Source: Nitrospiria bacterium
GTDB lineage: Bacteria; Nitrospirota; CAKKRA01; 9FT-COMBO-42-15
DNA: 7,458 bases
Direction of reading: 5' to 3'
NCBI GenBank assembly: GCA_919903585.1
Contig: CAKKST010000438.1
Span: forward strand, 1 to 7,458
Shown here: piece after piece, positions 1-5,128 of the stretch
Numbering within the stretch: position 1 is the stretch's first letter
Layout: each line of letters starts with the position of its first letter
Program-made: the position numbers and the translations under genes
Notes under the pieces: model-generated
Told to the model about the DNA's origin: nothing
The model's input: only the letters and a program-made list of their open reading frames with translations
Databases searched by the model: none

Positions 1-205
1 TTAGCCATTTGCCTTTAGCCTTTAGTATATCGCCCTTTACAAATCTGTATCTTTTGTCCTTTTCTATATCTGATAGATTCTCAAGGTTTCCTGCATAGGT
101 GAGCTTGTCAAGGTTTATTATCTTATAATTTTTATGATGCTTTAAGATGTATCTGATAAAATTGGAGCCAATAAAACCTGCGCCGCCTGTAATCAGCAGT
201 ATCAC
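1..205 (-). CDS. rfbB: dTDP-glucose 4,6-dehydratase, N-terminal part (cut by window start)
   Basis: Converts dTDP-glucose to dTDP-4-keto-6-deoxyglucose in the cytoplasm, an early step of rhamnose and other deoxysugar synthesis for surface polysaccharides. I translated 68 codons by hand from a GTG at 205-203. The protein opens with the Rossmann NAD-binding motif TGGAGFIGSNF (Gly at 7, 10, 13), followed by INLDKLTYAGNLENL and YRFVKGDI, which are hallmarks of RmlB/RfbB within the extended SDR family. GTG is chosen because it directly precedes the Rossmann strand, lies 2 nt after the stop of the upstream cupin gene, and has AAAGGA about 9 nt ahead. The two genes almost certainly share a transcript. 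The residues after GDI depart from the usual family pattern (normally Cys-Asp next), exactly at the window edge. The catalytic YxxxK region is outside the window. Confidence 0.88.
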   Translation of the reverse strand, partial: MILLITGGAGFIGSNFIRYILKHHKNYKIINLDKLTYAGNLENLSDIEKDKRYRFVKGDILKAKGKWL

Positions 206-207
206 CT

Positions 208-663
208 TTAGCCGTCCTTTCTCTTCCAGTCGTAAGGTATTTCTTTTGAATCAGGCGGAATACGGTATTCATCAGGTGAATTGGGATTATACGGCTCTGT
301 AGAACAGTTGATTACAATCGCCTCTGCCTCGCTTATGCACTTAAAGCCGTGGTATACATTAGCAGGTATCTGCAAAAGTATAGGATTATGCTCGCCCATA
401 AAGAACTCGTTAACCTCGCCGTGAGTTGCTGAATCTTTTCTGTTGTCATATAGGACGACCTTCATCATCCCTTTTACAACAACAAAGTTGTCTATCTGTT
501 TTTTATGATAGTGCCATGCCTTTACAACACCGGGATATGCAGTTGTCATATAAACCTGGCCAAACTTTATAAAAAGCTCGTCATCAGAGCGGAGCATCTC
601 CATCAGCTTTCCACGCTCATCAGGAATAACCTTTAATTTTTTAATCTTCACGCCGTTAATCAT
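208..663 (-). CDS. RmlC-like cupin, dTDP-4-dehydrorhamnose 3,5-epimerase family
   Basis: A 151-residue cupin related to RmlC, which epimerises C3 and C5 of dTDP-4-keto-6-deoxyglucose. Visible family features are DERGKLME near residue 15, the segment WHYHKKQIDNF at 50-60 (His51 aligns with the catalytic His of the RmlC motif LHYQ), VVKGMMKVVLYDNR as a central beta-strand pair, IPANVYHGF at 99-107 and CSTEPYNP at 120-127. It is shorter than classical RmlC (about 180 residues) and lacks the usual GVLRGLHYQ wording, so it may act on another nucleotide-keto-sugar or be a 3- or 5-epimerase only. The adjacent RmlB gene, 2 nt downstream, supports a dTDP-deoxysugar role. The ATG at 663-661 is preceded by GAAAGGGG at good spacing and by a candidate promoter. 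Fold and family are secure; the exact product is inferred. Confidence 0.82.
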   Translation of the reverse strand: MINGVKIKKLKVIPDERGKLMEMLRSDDELFIKFGQVYMTTAYPGVVKAWHYHKKQIDNFVVVKGMMKVVLYDNRKDSATHGEVNEFFMGEHNPILLQIPANVYHGFKCISEAEAIVINCSTEPYNPNSPDEYRIPPDSKEIPYDWKRKDG

Positions 664-684
664 AATTTCCCCTTTCTTTTCAAA

Positions 685-713
685 AGTCTACATTACATAA
701 TGCCCGTTGTCAA
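685..713 (-). promoter_or_regulatory. Candidate sigma-70 promoter for the rmlC-like/rfbB genes
   Basis: On the minus strand, TTGACA (713-708, a full -35 match) is followed by a 17-nt spacer and TAGACT (690-685, 4 of 6 to TATAAT). The predicted transcription start, near 678, would leave a very short leader carrying the GAAAGGGG ribosome site. This is a sequence match only. Confidence 0.45.
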
Positions 714-730
714 GACCGATTAGAGTTATA

Positions 731-810
731 CACCCCCCACCCCCCTTTAATTCCCCCATTAGTAAGGGGGGACACAGAGGGGTTAAAGGGGGAGGAATGG
801 GTGGGGGGTC
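731..810. repeat. C-run/G-run palindromic repeat, family B copy 1
   Basis: A roughly 80-nt near-palindrome. The left half is rich in C runs (CACCCCCCACCCCCC...TTCCCCC), the centre is ATTAGTAAG, and the right half has matching G runs ending in GGGTGGGGGGTC. The outer arms pair (CCCCCCACCC with GGGTGGGGGG), as do inner CTTTAA and TTAAAG. It lies between the two divergent promoters and resembles the copies at 1291-1423 and 4091-4186. I see no clear target-site duplication. A 60-codon minus-strand frame running through it is only repeat translation. Confidence 0.8.
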
Positions 811-823
811 TGGCGCTAAAAGA

Positions 824-852
824 TTGACAACCTTTAAAATTTCGTATAGAAT
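824..852 (+). promoter_or_regulatory. Sigma-70-type promoter of the metal-resistance locus
   Basis: TTGACA at 824-829 (6 of 6), a 17-nt spacer and TAGAAT at 847-852 (5 of 6 to TATAAT) form a near-consensus promoter, with a predicted start around 859-860. The start falls inside the adjacent ArsR-type inverted repeat, so a bound repressor would block polymerase. It reads into the SHOCT gene at 901. Confidence 0.65.
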
Positions 853-875
853 ATATGAACAATTGTTCAATTATT
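850..875. promoter_or_regulatory. 12-2-12 inverted repeat, likely ArsR/SmtB-family operator
   Basis: The core TGAACAATTGTTCA (856-869) is a perfect 14-bp palindrome. Extended to 850-875 it becomes two 12-nt arms around a 2-nt centre, with 10 of 12 arm positions complementary. This 12-2-12 layout with TGAACA half-sites is the known operator type of ArsR/SmtB metal sensors such as SmtB, CzrA and ZiaR. It overlaps the end of the -10 element and the predicted start site, suiting repression. The obvious candidate ligand is the CadC-like sensor encoded at 4064-4546; that pairing is inferred. Confidence 0.65.
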
Positions 876-900
876 AACCTTTAACAAAGGAGGCGCAGCT

Positions 901-1143
901 ATGATGAACTGGGGTAATGGCTTTGGTGGTTGGTGGGGTCCATTTTTCGGGCCATTTTTTATGATTATTTTCTGGGTATTAATAATTGTAGGCATAGTAT
1001 ATCTTGTAAAACTCCTTGCTGGACAGGGGGGCGGGGCAGAAGAAAAAAGGGAGACACCACTTGATATCTTGAAAAAGAGATATGCAAAGGGTGAGATAGA
1101 CAAAAAGGAGTTTGAGAAAAAAAAGAAGGATTTAATGGAGTAA
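901..1143 (+). CDS. Small membrane protein with C-terminal SHOCT domain
   Basis: An 80-residue protein. The N-terminus is rich in Gly, Trp and Phe (MMNWGNGFGGWWGPFFGPFF), then comes one membrane helix at about residues 19-39 and a Gly-rich linker (GQGGG). A charged SHOCT domain follows at about 54-79, with the typical pattern LDILKKRYAKGEIDKKEF. SHOCT modules are short helical pairs found at protein ends and thought to mediate oligomer or partner contacts; no enzymatic role is known. AAAGGAGG at 886-893 sits 7 nt before the first of two consecutive ATGs, so the first ATG is chosen. It is the first gene after the metal-type promoter and operator. Such miniproteins commonly accompany heavy-metal ATPase loci, so an accessory role in metal efflux or envelope stress is plausible but unproven. 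Confidence 0.85.
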   Translation: MMNWGNGFGGWWGPFFGPFFMIIFWVLIIVGIVYLVKLLAGQGGGAEEKRETPLDILKKRYAKGEIDKKEFEKKKKDLME

Positions 1144-1153
1144 TTACCATTTC

Positions 1154-1224
1154 TGTCATTCCCGTGAAGACGGGAATCTAATTCCTTTTCTGGATTCCCG
1201 CTCAAAAACGCTGCGGGAATGACA
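1154..1224. repeat. dRS3-like palindromic repeat (ATTCCCG...CGGGAAT)
   Basis: A 71-nt element with perfect 11-bp terminal inverted repeats (TGTCATTCCCG at 1154-1164, CGGGAATGACA at 1214-1224). Each end has its own dyad: ATTCCCGTGAAGACGGGAAT at 1158-1177, and ATTCCCGC paired with GCGGGAAT near 1194-1220. This is the widespread GTCATTCCCG repeat type, similar to Neisseria dRS3. Lying 10 nt after the SHOCT stop, it could fold in RNA and attenuate readthrough, but no T-run makes it a classic terminator. Confidence 0.8.
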
Positions 1225-1284
1225 CCAAAAATGTAAAGAACTGTTACGGACAGAACATTCGTATGACTACATTGAACTTAATAT

Positions 1285-1429
1285 TTACAAAATCCCCCTG
1301 TTTCCCCCTTTTTCAAAGGGGGAAACTTTCCCCTCTATTAAGAGGGGACAAAGGGGTGTGTTCCCCTCTTTAGCAAAGAGGGGTCTTATCCCTCCCTTTG
1401 GAAAAGGGAGGTTAGGAGGGATTTTACAA
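1285..1429. repeat. C-run/G-run repeat, family B copy 2, with 6-bp flanking duplication
   Basis: The element spans 1291-1423, starting AATCCCCC and ending GGAGGGATT, so its tips are inverted repeats (AATCCC and GGGATT). Inside are at least four hairpins: CCCCCTTT/AAAGGGGG near 1304-1322, CCCCTCT/AGAGGGG at 1330-1346, CCCCTCTTT/AAAGAGGGG at 1363-1383 and CCCTCCCTTT/AAAGGGAGG around 1390-1412. Immediately outside both tips is TTACAA (1285-1290 and 1424-1429), a probable target-site duplication. It is longer than the other copies and looks like two units joined or nested. Confidence 0.75.
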
Positions 1430-1502
1430 ATATGTTTTTACAATTAATAAGACTATTAGTAAGTTCACCTTTATTAAAGGGAGATATAGAAAGGAATAAT
1501 AA

Positions 1503-3575
1503 ATGTCAAACAATGAAACAACATGCGAATTGAATATTGCTGGCATGGACTGCGCCTCCTGTGCAGGCAAGATTGAAAAGGGATTAAAAAGCATTAATGG
1601 CGTCAAGGATGTATCTGTGAATTTTGGCGCTGGGAAGGCAAAGGTCAGTTTTAACCCTGCTTCAGTTAATCTTGAGAAGATTAAAAAAGGTATCGAGTCG
1701 CTCGGATACAAGGTTAAGGAGAAAGATAAAAAAGACGAAGAAGGAGTGAACAGCCGCCTTGATATTATCCGTATGATTACAGTCGGTATTCTTATTATTA
1801 TTGGCTGGGGCGATCTCATCGGCAGCATCAGGGGATATAATATTGCATCCACTGCTGCCATGCTGATAGCCGGCTATCCTCTGGTAAAAAAGGCCGTCAT
1901 TGACATAAAGGTAAAGGCAATAACTGCTGATGTCTTTATGGCATTGGGCGCTGTTGCTGCTGCTGCAATCGGCGATTTCCTTGCCTCTGCTGTTATTGCC
2001 TTTTTTATGCTCATTGCAGAGTATCTTGATAAACTGACAATGGACAAGGCAAGGAAGGCATTGGATGAGCTGATAAAGCTCTCGCCAAAGAGCGCGAGGA
2101 TTGTTAAAGATGGAATGGAAATAGAGATAGCTATTGAGGAGATAAAAAAAGGTGATATCGTCATCGTGAGGCCGGGTGAAAGGATACCTGTTGATGGAAG
2201 GATAGTTGAAGGCTCGTCCTTTGTCAATCAGGCGACAATAACAGGCGAGTCCATGCCTGTTGAAAAGAAGATTGGCAATGAGGTCTATTCAGCAACAATA
2301 AATGAAGCAGGGCTTTTGAAGATAAAGGCAACCCATGTTGGAAATGACACCACACTCGCAAAGATAATCCACCTTGTAGAAGAGGCAGAATCTGCAAAGG
2401 CGCCTGTGCAGAAGATTGCAGACAAATTTGCTGCCTATTTTACGCCTGCAATTCTGATAATTGCAGGGCTGACATTTTTAATAAGCTGGAATATTACTTA
2501 TGCTATTGCTGTTATTGTTGTTGCCTGCCCCTGCACAGTTGCTGTTGCAACACCCCTTGCTGTTGTTGCAGGAACAGGAAAGGCAGCAAGAAAGGGCATC
2601 ATTATAAAAGGCGGGTTATACTTAGAGGCGCTGGCAAAGATTGATACTGTTGTAATGGACAAAACAGGGACAATAACAATCGGCGAGCCGAGGATTACAG
2701 ACATAAAGGCATTTGCAGAGCATAATGAAGATGAAATACTGACAATGGCTGCTGCTGTAGAGCGGTATTCTGAACATCCGCTATCAAAGGCAATCATAAA
2801 GAAGGCTGAGGAACAAGGGCTTCAAATACCCGAGCCTGAAGAATTTCAGGTAATACCCGGAAGAGGTGTAAGGGCAAGGTATAATGGCACATCTGTGCTC
2901 CTTGGAAGCAGGGAGCTTTTGAAAGAGGGAAGGATTAATTTAAGTCATGAGATAGAAAACTATATGAAGGCAAGAGAGAAAGAAGGAAAGACAGCCCTCC
3001 TGATTGCCCATGACAGTGATGTGTGCGGTGTGATTGCAGTTGCAGATGTTGTGAGAAAGGAGAGTGTAGAGGCTATTACTGAGATTAGAGAGGCAGGGAT
3101 AAAGGATATTATTATGCTGACAGGGGATAACTGGCGCACAGCAAGGGCAATAGCAAATCAGGTGGGAATTGAAAATGTAGAGGCAGAGCTTATGCCTGAT
3201 GATAAGGTGAAAAAGATTCAGGAACTGCTTTCAAAGGGTAAAAAGGTTGCCATGGTTGGAGATGGTATCAATGATGCCCCTGCCCTTGCCATGGCAGATG
3301 TTGGTATTGCAATGGGTGTTGCAGGGACAGATGTTGCCATAGAGGCCGCTGATGTAGCCTTAATGAGAGACGACTGGAGACAGATACCCGAGGCAATAAA
3401 AATAGGAAGAAAGACCTTCAGTGTAATAAAGCAGAACCTTGCAATTGGTATATTATTTAATATTATCGGCGTCAGCCTTGCTGCAACAGGCATATTAACA
3501 CCTGCCATGGCAGCAGTAGCCCATGTATTGCCTGATGTGGTGGTGTTTGCGAATTCTGCAAGATTGATAAGGTAG
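1503..3575 (+). CDS. Heavy-metal translocating P1B-type ATPase
   Basis: A 690-residue inner-membrane pump that uses ATP to export soft metal ions. In order: N-terminal HMA metal-binding domain with GMDCASC (14-20), membrane helices between about 90 and 175, actuator domain with TGES (247-250), membrane metal site CPC (342-344) followed by ATP, phosphorylation motif DKTGT (386-390, Asp386), nucleotide-binding SEHP (423-426), hinge GDGIND (586-591) and two final helices. Length is normal for the family. The last helices carry LFN (Asn653) and AHVLPD (His674, Asp678), then NSARLIR. This matches neither the Cu-type pair (YN, MxxSS) nor the classical Zn/Cd/Pb type (Lys, DxG), so the metal cannot be read off. 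The CadC-like sensor downstream favours Cd, Pb, Zn or similar. AAGGA lies 7 nt before the ATG. It is probably expressed from the operator-controlled promoter at 824. Confidence 0.95.
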   Translation: MSNNETTCELNIAGMDCASCAGKIEKGLKSINGVKDVSVNFGAGKAKVSFNPASVNLEKIKKGIESLGYKVKEKDKKDEEGVNSRLDIIRMITVGILIIIGWGDLIGSIRGYNIASTAAMLIAGYPLVKKAVIDIKVKAITADVFMALGAVAAAAIGDFLASAVIAFFMLIAEYLDKLTMDKARKALDELIKLSPKSARIVKDGMEIEIAIEEIKKGDIVIVRPGERIPVDGRIVEGSSFVNQATITGESMPVEKKIGNEVYSATINEAGLLKIKATHVGNDTTLAKIIHLVEEAESAKAPVQKIADKFAAYFTPAILIIAGLTFLISWNITYAIAVIVVACPCTVAVATPLAVVAGTGKAARKGIIIKGGLYLEALAKIDTVVMDKTGTITIGEPRITDIKAFAEHNEDEILTMAAAVERYSEHPLSKAIIKKAEEQGLQIPEPEEFQVIPGRGVRARYNGTSVLLGSRELLKEGRINLSHEIENYMKAREKEGKTALLIAHDSDVCGVIAVADVVRKESVEAITEIREAGIKDIIMLTGDNWRTARAIANQVGIENVEAELMPDDKVKKIQELLSKGKKVAMVGDGINDAPALAMADVGIAMGVAGTDVAIEAADVALMRDDWRQIPEAIKIGRKTFSVIKQNLAIGILFNIIGVSLAATGILTPAMAAVAHVLPDVVVFANSARLIR

Positions 3576-3590
3576 CCGCTGGGTAATATA

Positions 3591-3632
3591 TTCCCCTCTC
3601 CCCTTTGGGGAGAGGGATAGGGTGAGGGGGAA
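3591..3632. repeat. Left inverted repeat of the DUF559 cassette (family A)
   Basis: A 42-nt repeat starting 16 nt after the ATPase stop. CCCTCTCCCC (3594-3603) and GGGGAGAGGG (3607-3616) form a perfect 10-bp stem with a TTT loop, followed by a tail of spaced G runs (GGGTGAGGGGG). The last base is the A of the DUF559 ATG, so the repeat also supplies its G-rich ribosome site. Its reverse complement matches the repeat at 3985-4026 at 35 of 42 positions by hand alignment. Read on the minus strand it encodes the PHPIPLPKGERG-type peptide often seen in over-called proteins. Confidence 0.85.
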
Positions 3633-4000
3633 TGAAGCGGGATAACATTGACAAGTGTAGAAAGCTAAGAAAAAACAAAACAGATACTGAAAAGAAATTG
3701 TGGACAATATTACGAGACCGTCAGCTTAATGGCATAAAATTCAGAAGGCAATTTTCTGTTGATAGATATATATTGGATTTTTATTCACCAGAATATAAGC
3801 TTTGTATTGAAGCAGACGGCGGGCAACATTATAAAAATAATGGTAGACAGCGAGATGAAATAAGAACACAAAAACTATCTCAGTTGGGAATACAAATACT
3901 AAGATTTAGTGATAATGAAATATTGAACAATATGGAAGGGGCATGTGAAATGATTTTAAAGACCATGGAGAAAAGTAAAATAAAAACCCCCTCAACCTGA
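3632..4000 (+). CDS. DUF559 (Vsr/PD-(D/E)XK-like) endonuclease-domain protein
   Basis: A 122-residue protein covering essentially only the DUF559 domain, a restriction-endonuclease-like fold related to very-short-patch-repair nucleases. The N-terminus has KCRKLRKNKTDTEKKLW (8-24), then FRRQFSVDRYILDF (37-50, Asp49), the core IEADGGQH (59-66, with Glu60, Asp62, His66) and LGIQILRFSDNEIL (85-98). All core residues expected of an active family member appear intact. The ATG overlaps the last base of the left repeat, and the TGA (3998-4000) lies inside the right repeat, so the gene fits tightly between them. Codon use is AT-rich compared with the ATPase. It separates the pump from its probable regulator, suggesting later insertion. 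The cellular function of stand-alone DUF559 proteins is unknown; a role in spreading the flanking repeats is a hypothesis. Confidence 0.9.
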   Translation: MKRDNIDKCRKLRKNKTDTEKKLWTILRDRQLNGIKFRRQFSVDRYILDFYSPEYKLCIEADGGQHYKNNGRQRDEIRTQKLSQLGIQILRFSDNEILNNMEGACEMILKTMEKSKIKTPST

Positions 4001-4026
4001 CCTTCTCCCCAAAGGGGAGAAGGGAA
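3985..4026. repeat. Right inverted repeat of the DUF559 cassette (family A)
   Basis: The partner of 3591-3632 in opposite orientation. CCTTCTCCCC (4001-4010) and GGGGAGAAGG (4014-4023) make a perfect 10-bp stem with an AAA loop. Relative to the left copy one stem pair has changed on both sides (C to T and G to A), which preserves pairing. The DUF559 stop codon lies at its inner side. I find no obvious short direct repeat outside the two copies. Confidence 0.85.
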
Positions 4027-4063
4027 AATGAAAATAAAAAATATTTACAAGGAGGTACCAACC

Positions 4064-4546
4064 TTGCCAGTATTATTAAAATCCAATGAAAATAATCCCC
4101 CCTCACCCCCCGATAATCCCCCTACATCCCCCTTTACTAAAGGGGGACAGAGGGGGATTTTCAAAGGGGGGAAGGGGGGATTTTCAAATGAAGCAAAACC
4201 TGATACCTGTGAGATTACCTTTGTGAATAGGGAAAGGATTGCACAGGTAAAAAAGAGACTGAAACCTGACAGCACCATAAATCAGTTATCTGAAACCTTT
4301 AAGGCCCTCGGCGACACAACACGATTAAAGATAATCTATGCCCTTTCGCAGGCTGAGCTGTGCGTCTGCGATATTGCAGCCCTGTTTGGGCTTACAGAGT
4401 CTGCTGTGTCGCATCAACTGAGAATACTGCGAAATATGCGGCTTGTAAAATATAGAAAGGACGGCAGGATGGCCTATTATTCCCTTGACGATGAACATAT
4501 TGAAGGCCTATTTAATGAGGGCCTCAGGCATGTGGAGGAGAGATAG
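4064..4546 (+). CDS. CadC-like ArsR/SmtB metalloregulatory repressor with a repeat-derived N-terminal insertion
   Basis: A winged-helix metal sensor that leaves its operator when it binds metal. I place the start at TTG 4064, because AAGGAGG at 4049-4055 sits 8 nt ahead; the in-frame ATG at 4028 lacks a good site and would add 12 residues. Numbered from the TTG (160 residues): MPVLLKSNE, then 34 residues encoded by an inserted repeat, then AKPDTCEITF (Cys49), LGDTTRLKI, ELCVCD (Cys100, Cys102), recognition helix TESAVSHQLRILR and a C-terminal helix with Asp143-x-His145-x10-His156-x2-Glu159. DTCEI and ELCVCD match staphylococcal CadC (Cys7, Cys58, Cys60), although the CadC Cys11 position is Phe here. 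The C-terminal pattern is the SmtB alpha-5 zinc site. Without the insertion the protein is 126 residues, the usual size. It probably controls the promoter at 824. Confidence 0.9.
   Translation: MPVLLKSNENNPPSPPDNPPTSPFTKGGQRGIFKGGKGGFSNEAKPDTCEITFVNRERIAQVKKRLKPDSTINQLSETFKALGDTTRLKIIYALSQAELCVCDIAALFGLTESAVSHQLRILRNMRLVKYRKDGRMAYYSLDDEHIEGLFNEGLRHVEER
4085..4192. repeat. C-run/G-run repeat, family B copy 3, inserted in the sensor gene with a 6-bp duplication
   Basis: The element (4091-4186) is a near-palindrome. Outer arms are ATCCCCCCT (4094-4102) and AGGGGGGAT (4173-4181). The inner arms run from AATCCCCC (4115-4122) through TCCCCCTTT to AAAGGGGGA and AGGGGGATT (ending 4159), around an ACT loop. 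AATGAA occurs immediately before (4085-4090) and at the right end (4187-4192). Insert plus one duplicate is 102 nt, exactly 34 codons, so the reading frame is kept. It encodes a Pro- and Gly-rich segment (PPSPPDNPP...GGKGGFS). Confidence 0.85.
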
Positions 4547-4552
4547 TAATCC

Positions 4553-4580
4553 TTGATTTATTAGGCCTAAAAATGATAAT
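4553..4580 (+). promoter_or_regulatory. Candidate promoter of the def-fmt-DUF116 operon
   Basis: TTGATT (4553-4558), a 16-nt spacer and GATAAT (4575-4580) lie in the 54-nt gap after the sensor gene, just ahead of the def ribosome site. The spacer holds a perfect palindrome, TTAGGCCTAA (4561-4570), which could be a protein site or chance. Matches are 4 of 6 and 5 of 6, so this is tentative. Confidence 0.35.
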
Positions 4581-4600
4581 ATTTTGATACGGAGGTTTTT

Positions 4601-5125
4601 GTGGTATTAGAGATTAGAAAATACCCTGATCCAATATTAAGTAAAAAGGCCGAGAGGGTAGAAAAGATTGATCAGGATATACAAAAATTGATAGGTGATA
4701 TGATAGAGACTCTGTATGCTGCACCCGGGGTAGGCCTTGCTGCGCCTCAGGTGGGAAGGTCTATCAGGCTTATTGTGTTTGATCCTTCTGTGCGGAATGA
4801 GGAAGGTAAACTTACTGTGCTGATAAACCCTGAGATTATAGAGAAAGATGGAGAGGCAATAATGAAGGAAGGATGCCTGAGTGTTCCCGGGCTTGAGGCA
4901 GAGATTAAGAGGGCAGAGAATGTAAAGGTAACAGGTCTTGACAAAAATGGCAATGCAGTAACTATTGATGCAAAGGGCTTTCTTGCGAGGGTGATTCAGC
5001 ATGAGATAGATCATTTAGACGGCATACTCCTTCTTGATAGAATAGGTTTTATAAAGAGGGATATATTTAAGAGGCGGTTAATGAAACAGCTAAAGGAAAC
5101 AGCAAGAGAACAGGCTGTGAAGTAA
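4601..5125 (+). CDS. def: Peptide deformylase
   Basis: Removes the N-formyl group from nascent proteins in the cytoplasm using a bound divalent metal, usually Fe(II). All three family motifs are present in the 174-residue protein: GVGLAAPQ (43-50), EGCLS (90-94, metal ligand Cys92) and HEIDH (134-138, ligands His134 and His138, catalytic Glu135). Length is typical for bacterial type 1 enzymes. The start is GTG at 4601, with GGAGG at 4591-4595 about 5 nt ahead; it yields the usual MVLEIRKYPDPIL opening. fmt follows after 3 nt, pairing the enzyme that removes formyl groups with the one that supplies them on initiator tRNA, a widely conserved arrangement. Confidence 0.97.
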   Translation: MVLEIRKYPDPILSKKAERVEKIDQDIQKLIGDMIETLYAAPGVGLAAPQVGRSIRLIVFDPSVRNEEGKLTVLINPEIIEKDGEAIMKEGCLSVPGLEAEIKRAENVKVTGLDKNGNAVTIDAKGFLARVIQHEIDHLDGILLLDRIGFIKRDIFKRRLMKQLKETAREQAVK

Positions 5126-5128
5126 CAG

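Larger units (their letters stand above)
1144..1502. other. Intergenic gap filled by two repeat elements
   Basis: This 359-nt stretch between the SHOCT and ATPase genes has no credible gene. It holds a dRS3-like palindrome (1154-1224), about 60 nt of AT-rich sequence with no convincing promoter, a long family B repeat (1291-1423) and an AT-rich leader (1430-1502) with AAGGA at 1491-1495, 7 nt before the ATPase start. Without the repeats the genes would be separated by roughly 150 nt, compatible with one operon. Open frames crossing it are repeat translations or shadows. Confidence 0.75.

Noticed and set aside
688..870. Minus-strand 60-codon frame with poly-proline stretches
   Set aside because: It is the translation of the family B palindrome and the metal promoter; it has no ribosome site and no protein-like composition outside the repeat.
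867..1205. Minus-strand 112-codon frame opposite the SHOCT gene
   Set aside because: It is antisense to a well-supported gene with an excellent ribosome site and begins in the dRS3-like repeat.
1240..1285. Possible second metal operator (GAACATTC and TTGAAC half-sites) before the ATPase
   Set aside because: The half-sites are not arranged as a 12-2-12 inverted repeat, and no good promoter accompanies them.
1285..1429. CRISPR-like array from regularly repeated C/G runs
   Set aside because: The units are palindromes of variable size with no constant direct repeat and no unique equal-length spacers.
3472..3707. Minus-strand frames containing PHPIPLPKGERG or SLSPKGRGE
   Set aside because: These are readings of the family A repeat joined to the antisense of the ATPase 3' end, a common over-annotation artefact.
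4028..4063. ATG at 4028 as the start of the sensor gene
   Set aside because: The strong AAGGAGG lies inside this stretch and is correctly spaced for the TTG at 4064, while no ribosome site precedes 4028 at a suitable distance apart from the G-rich repeat edge.
4223..4225. Internal GTG as a post-insertion start of the sensor
   Set aside because: It lacks a ribosome site and would remove the DTCEI cysteine; the longer frame is open and well initiated.
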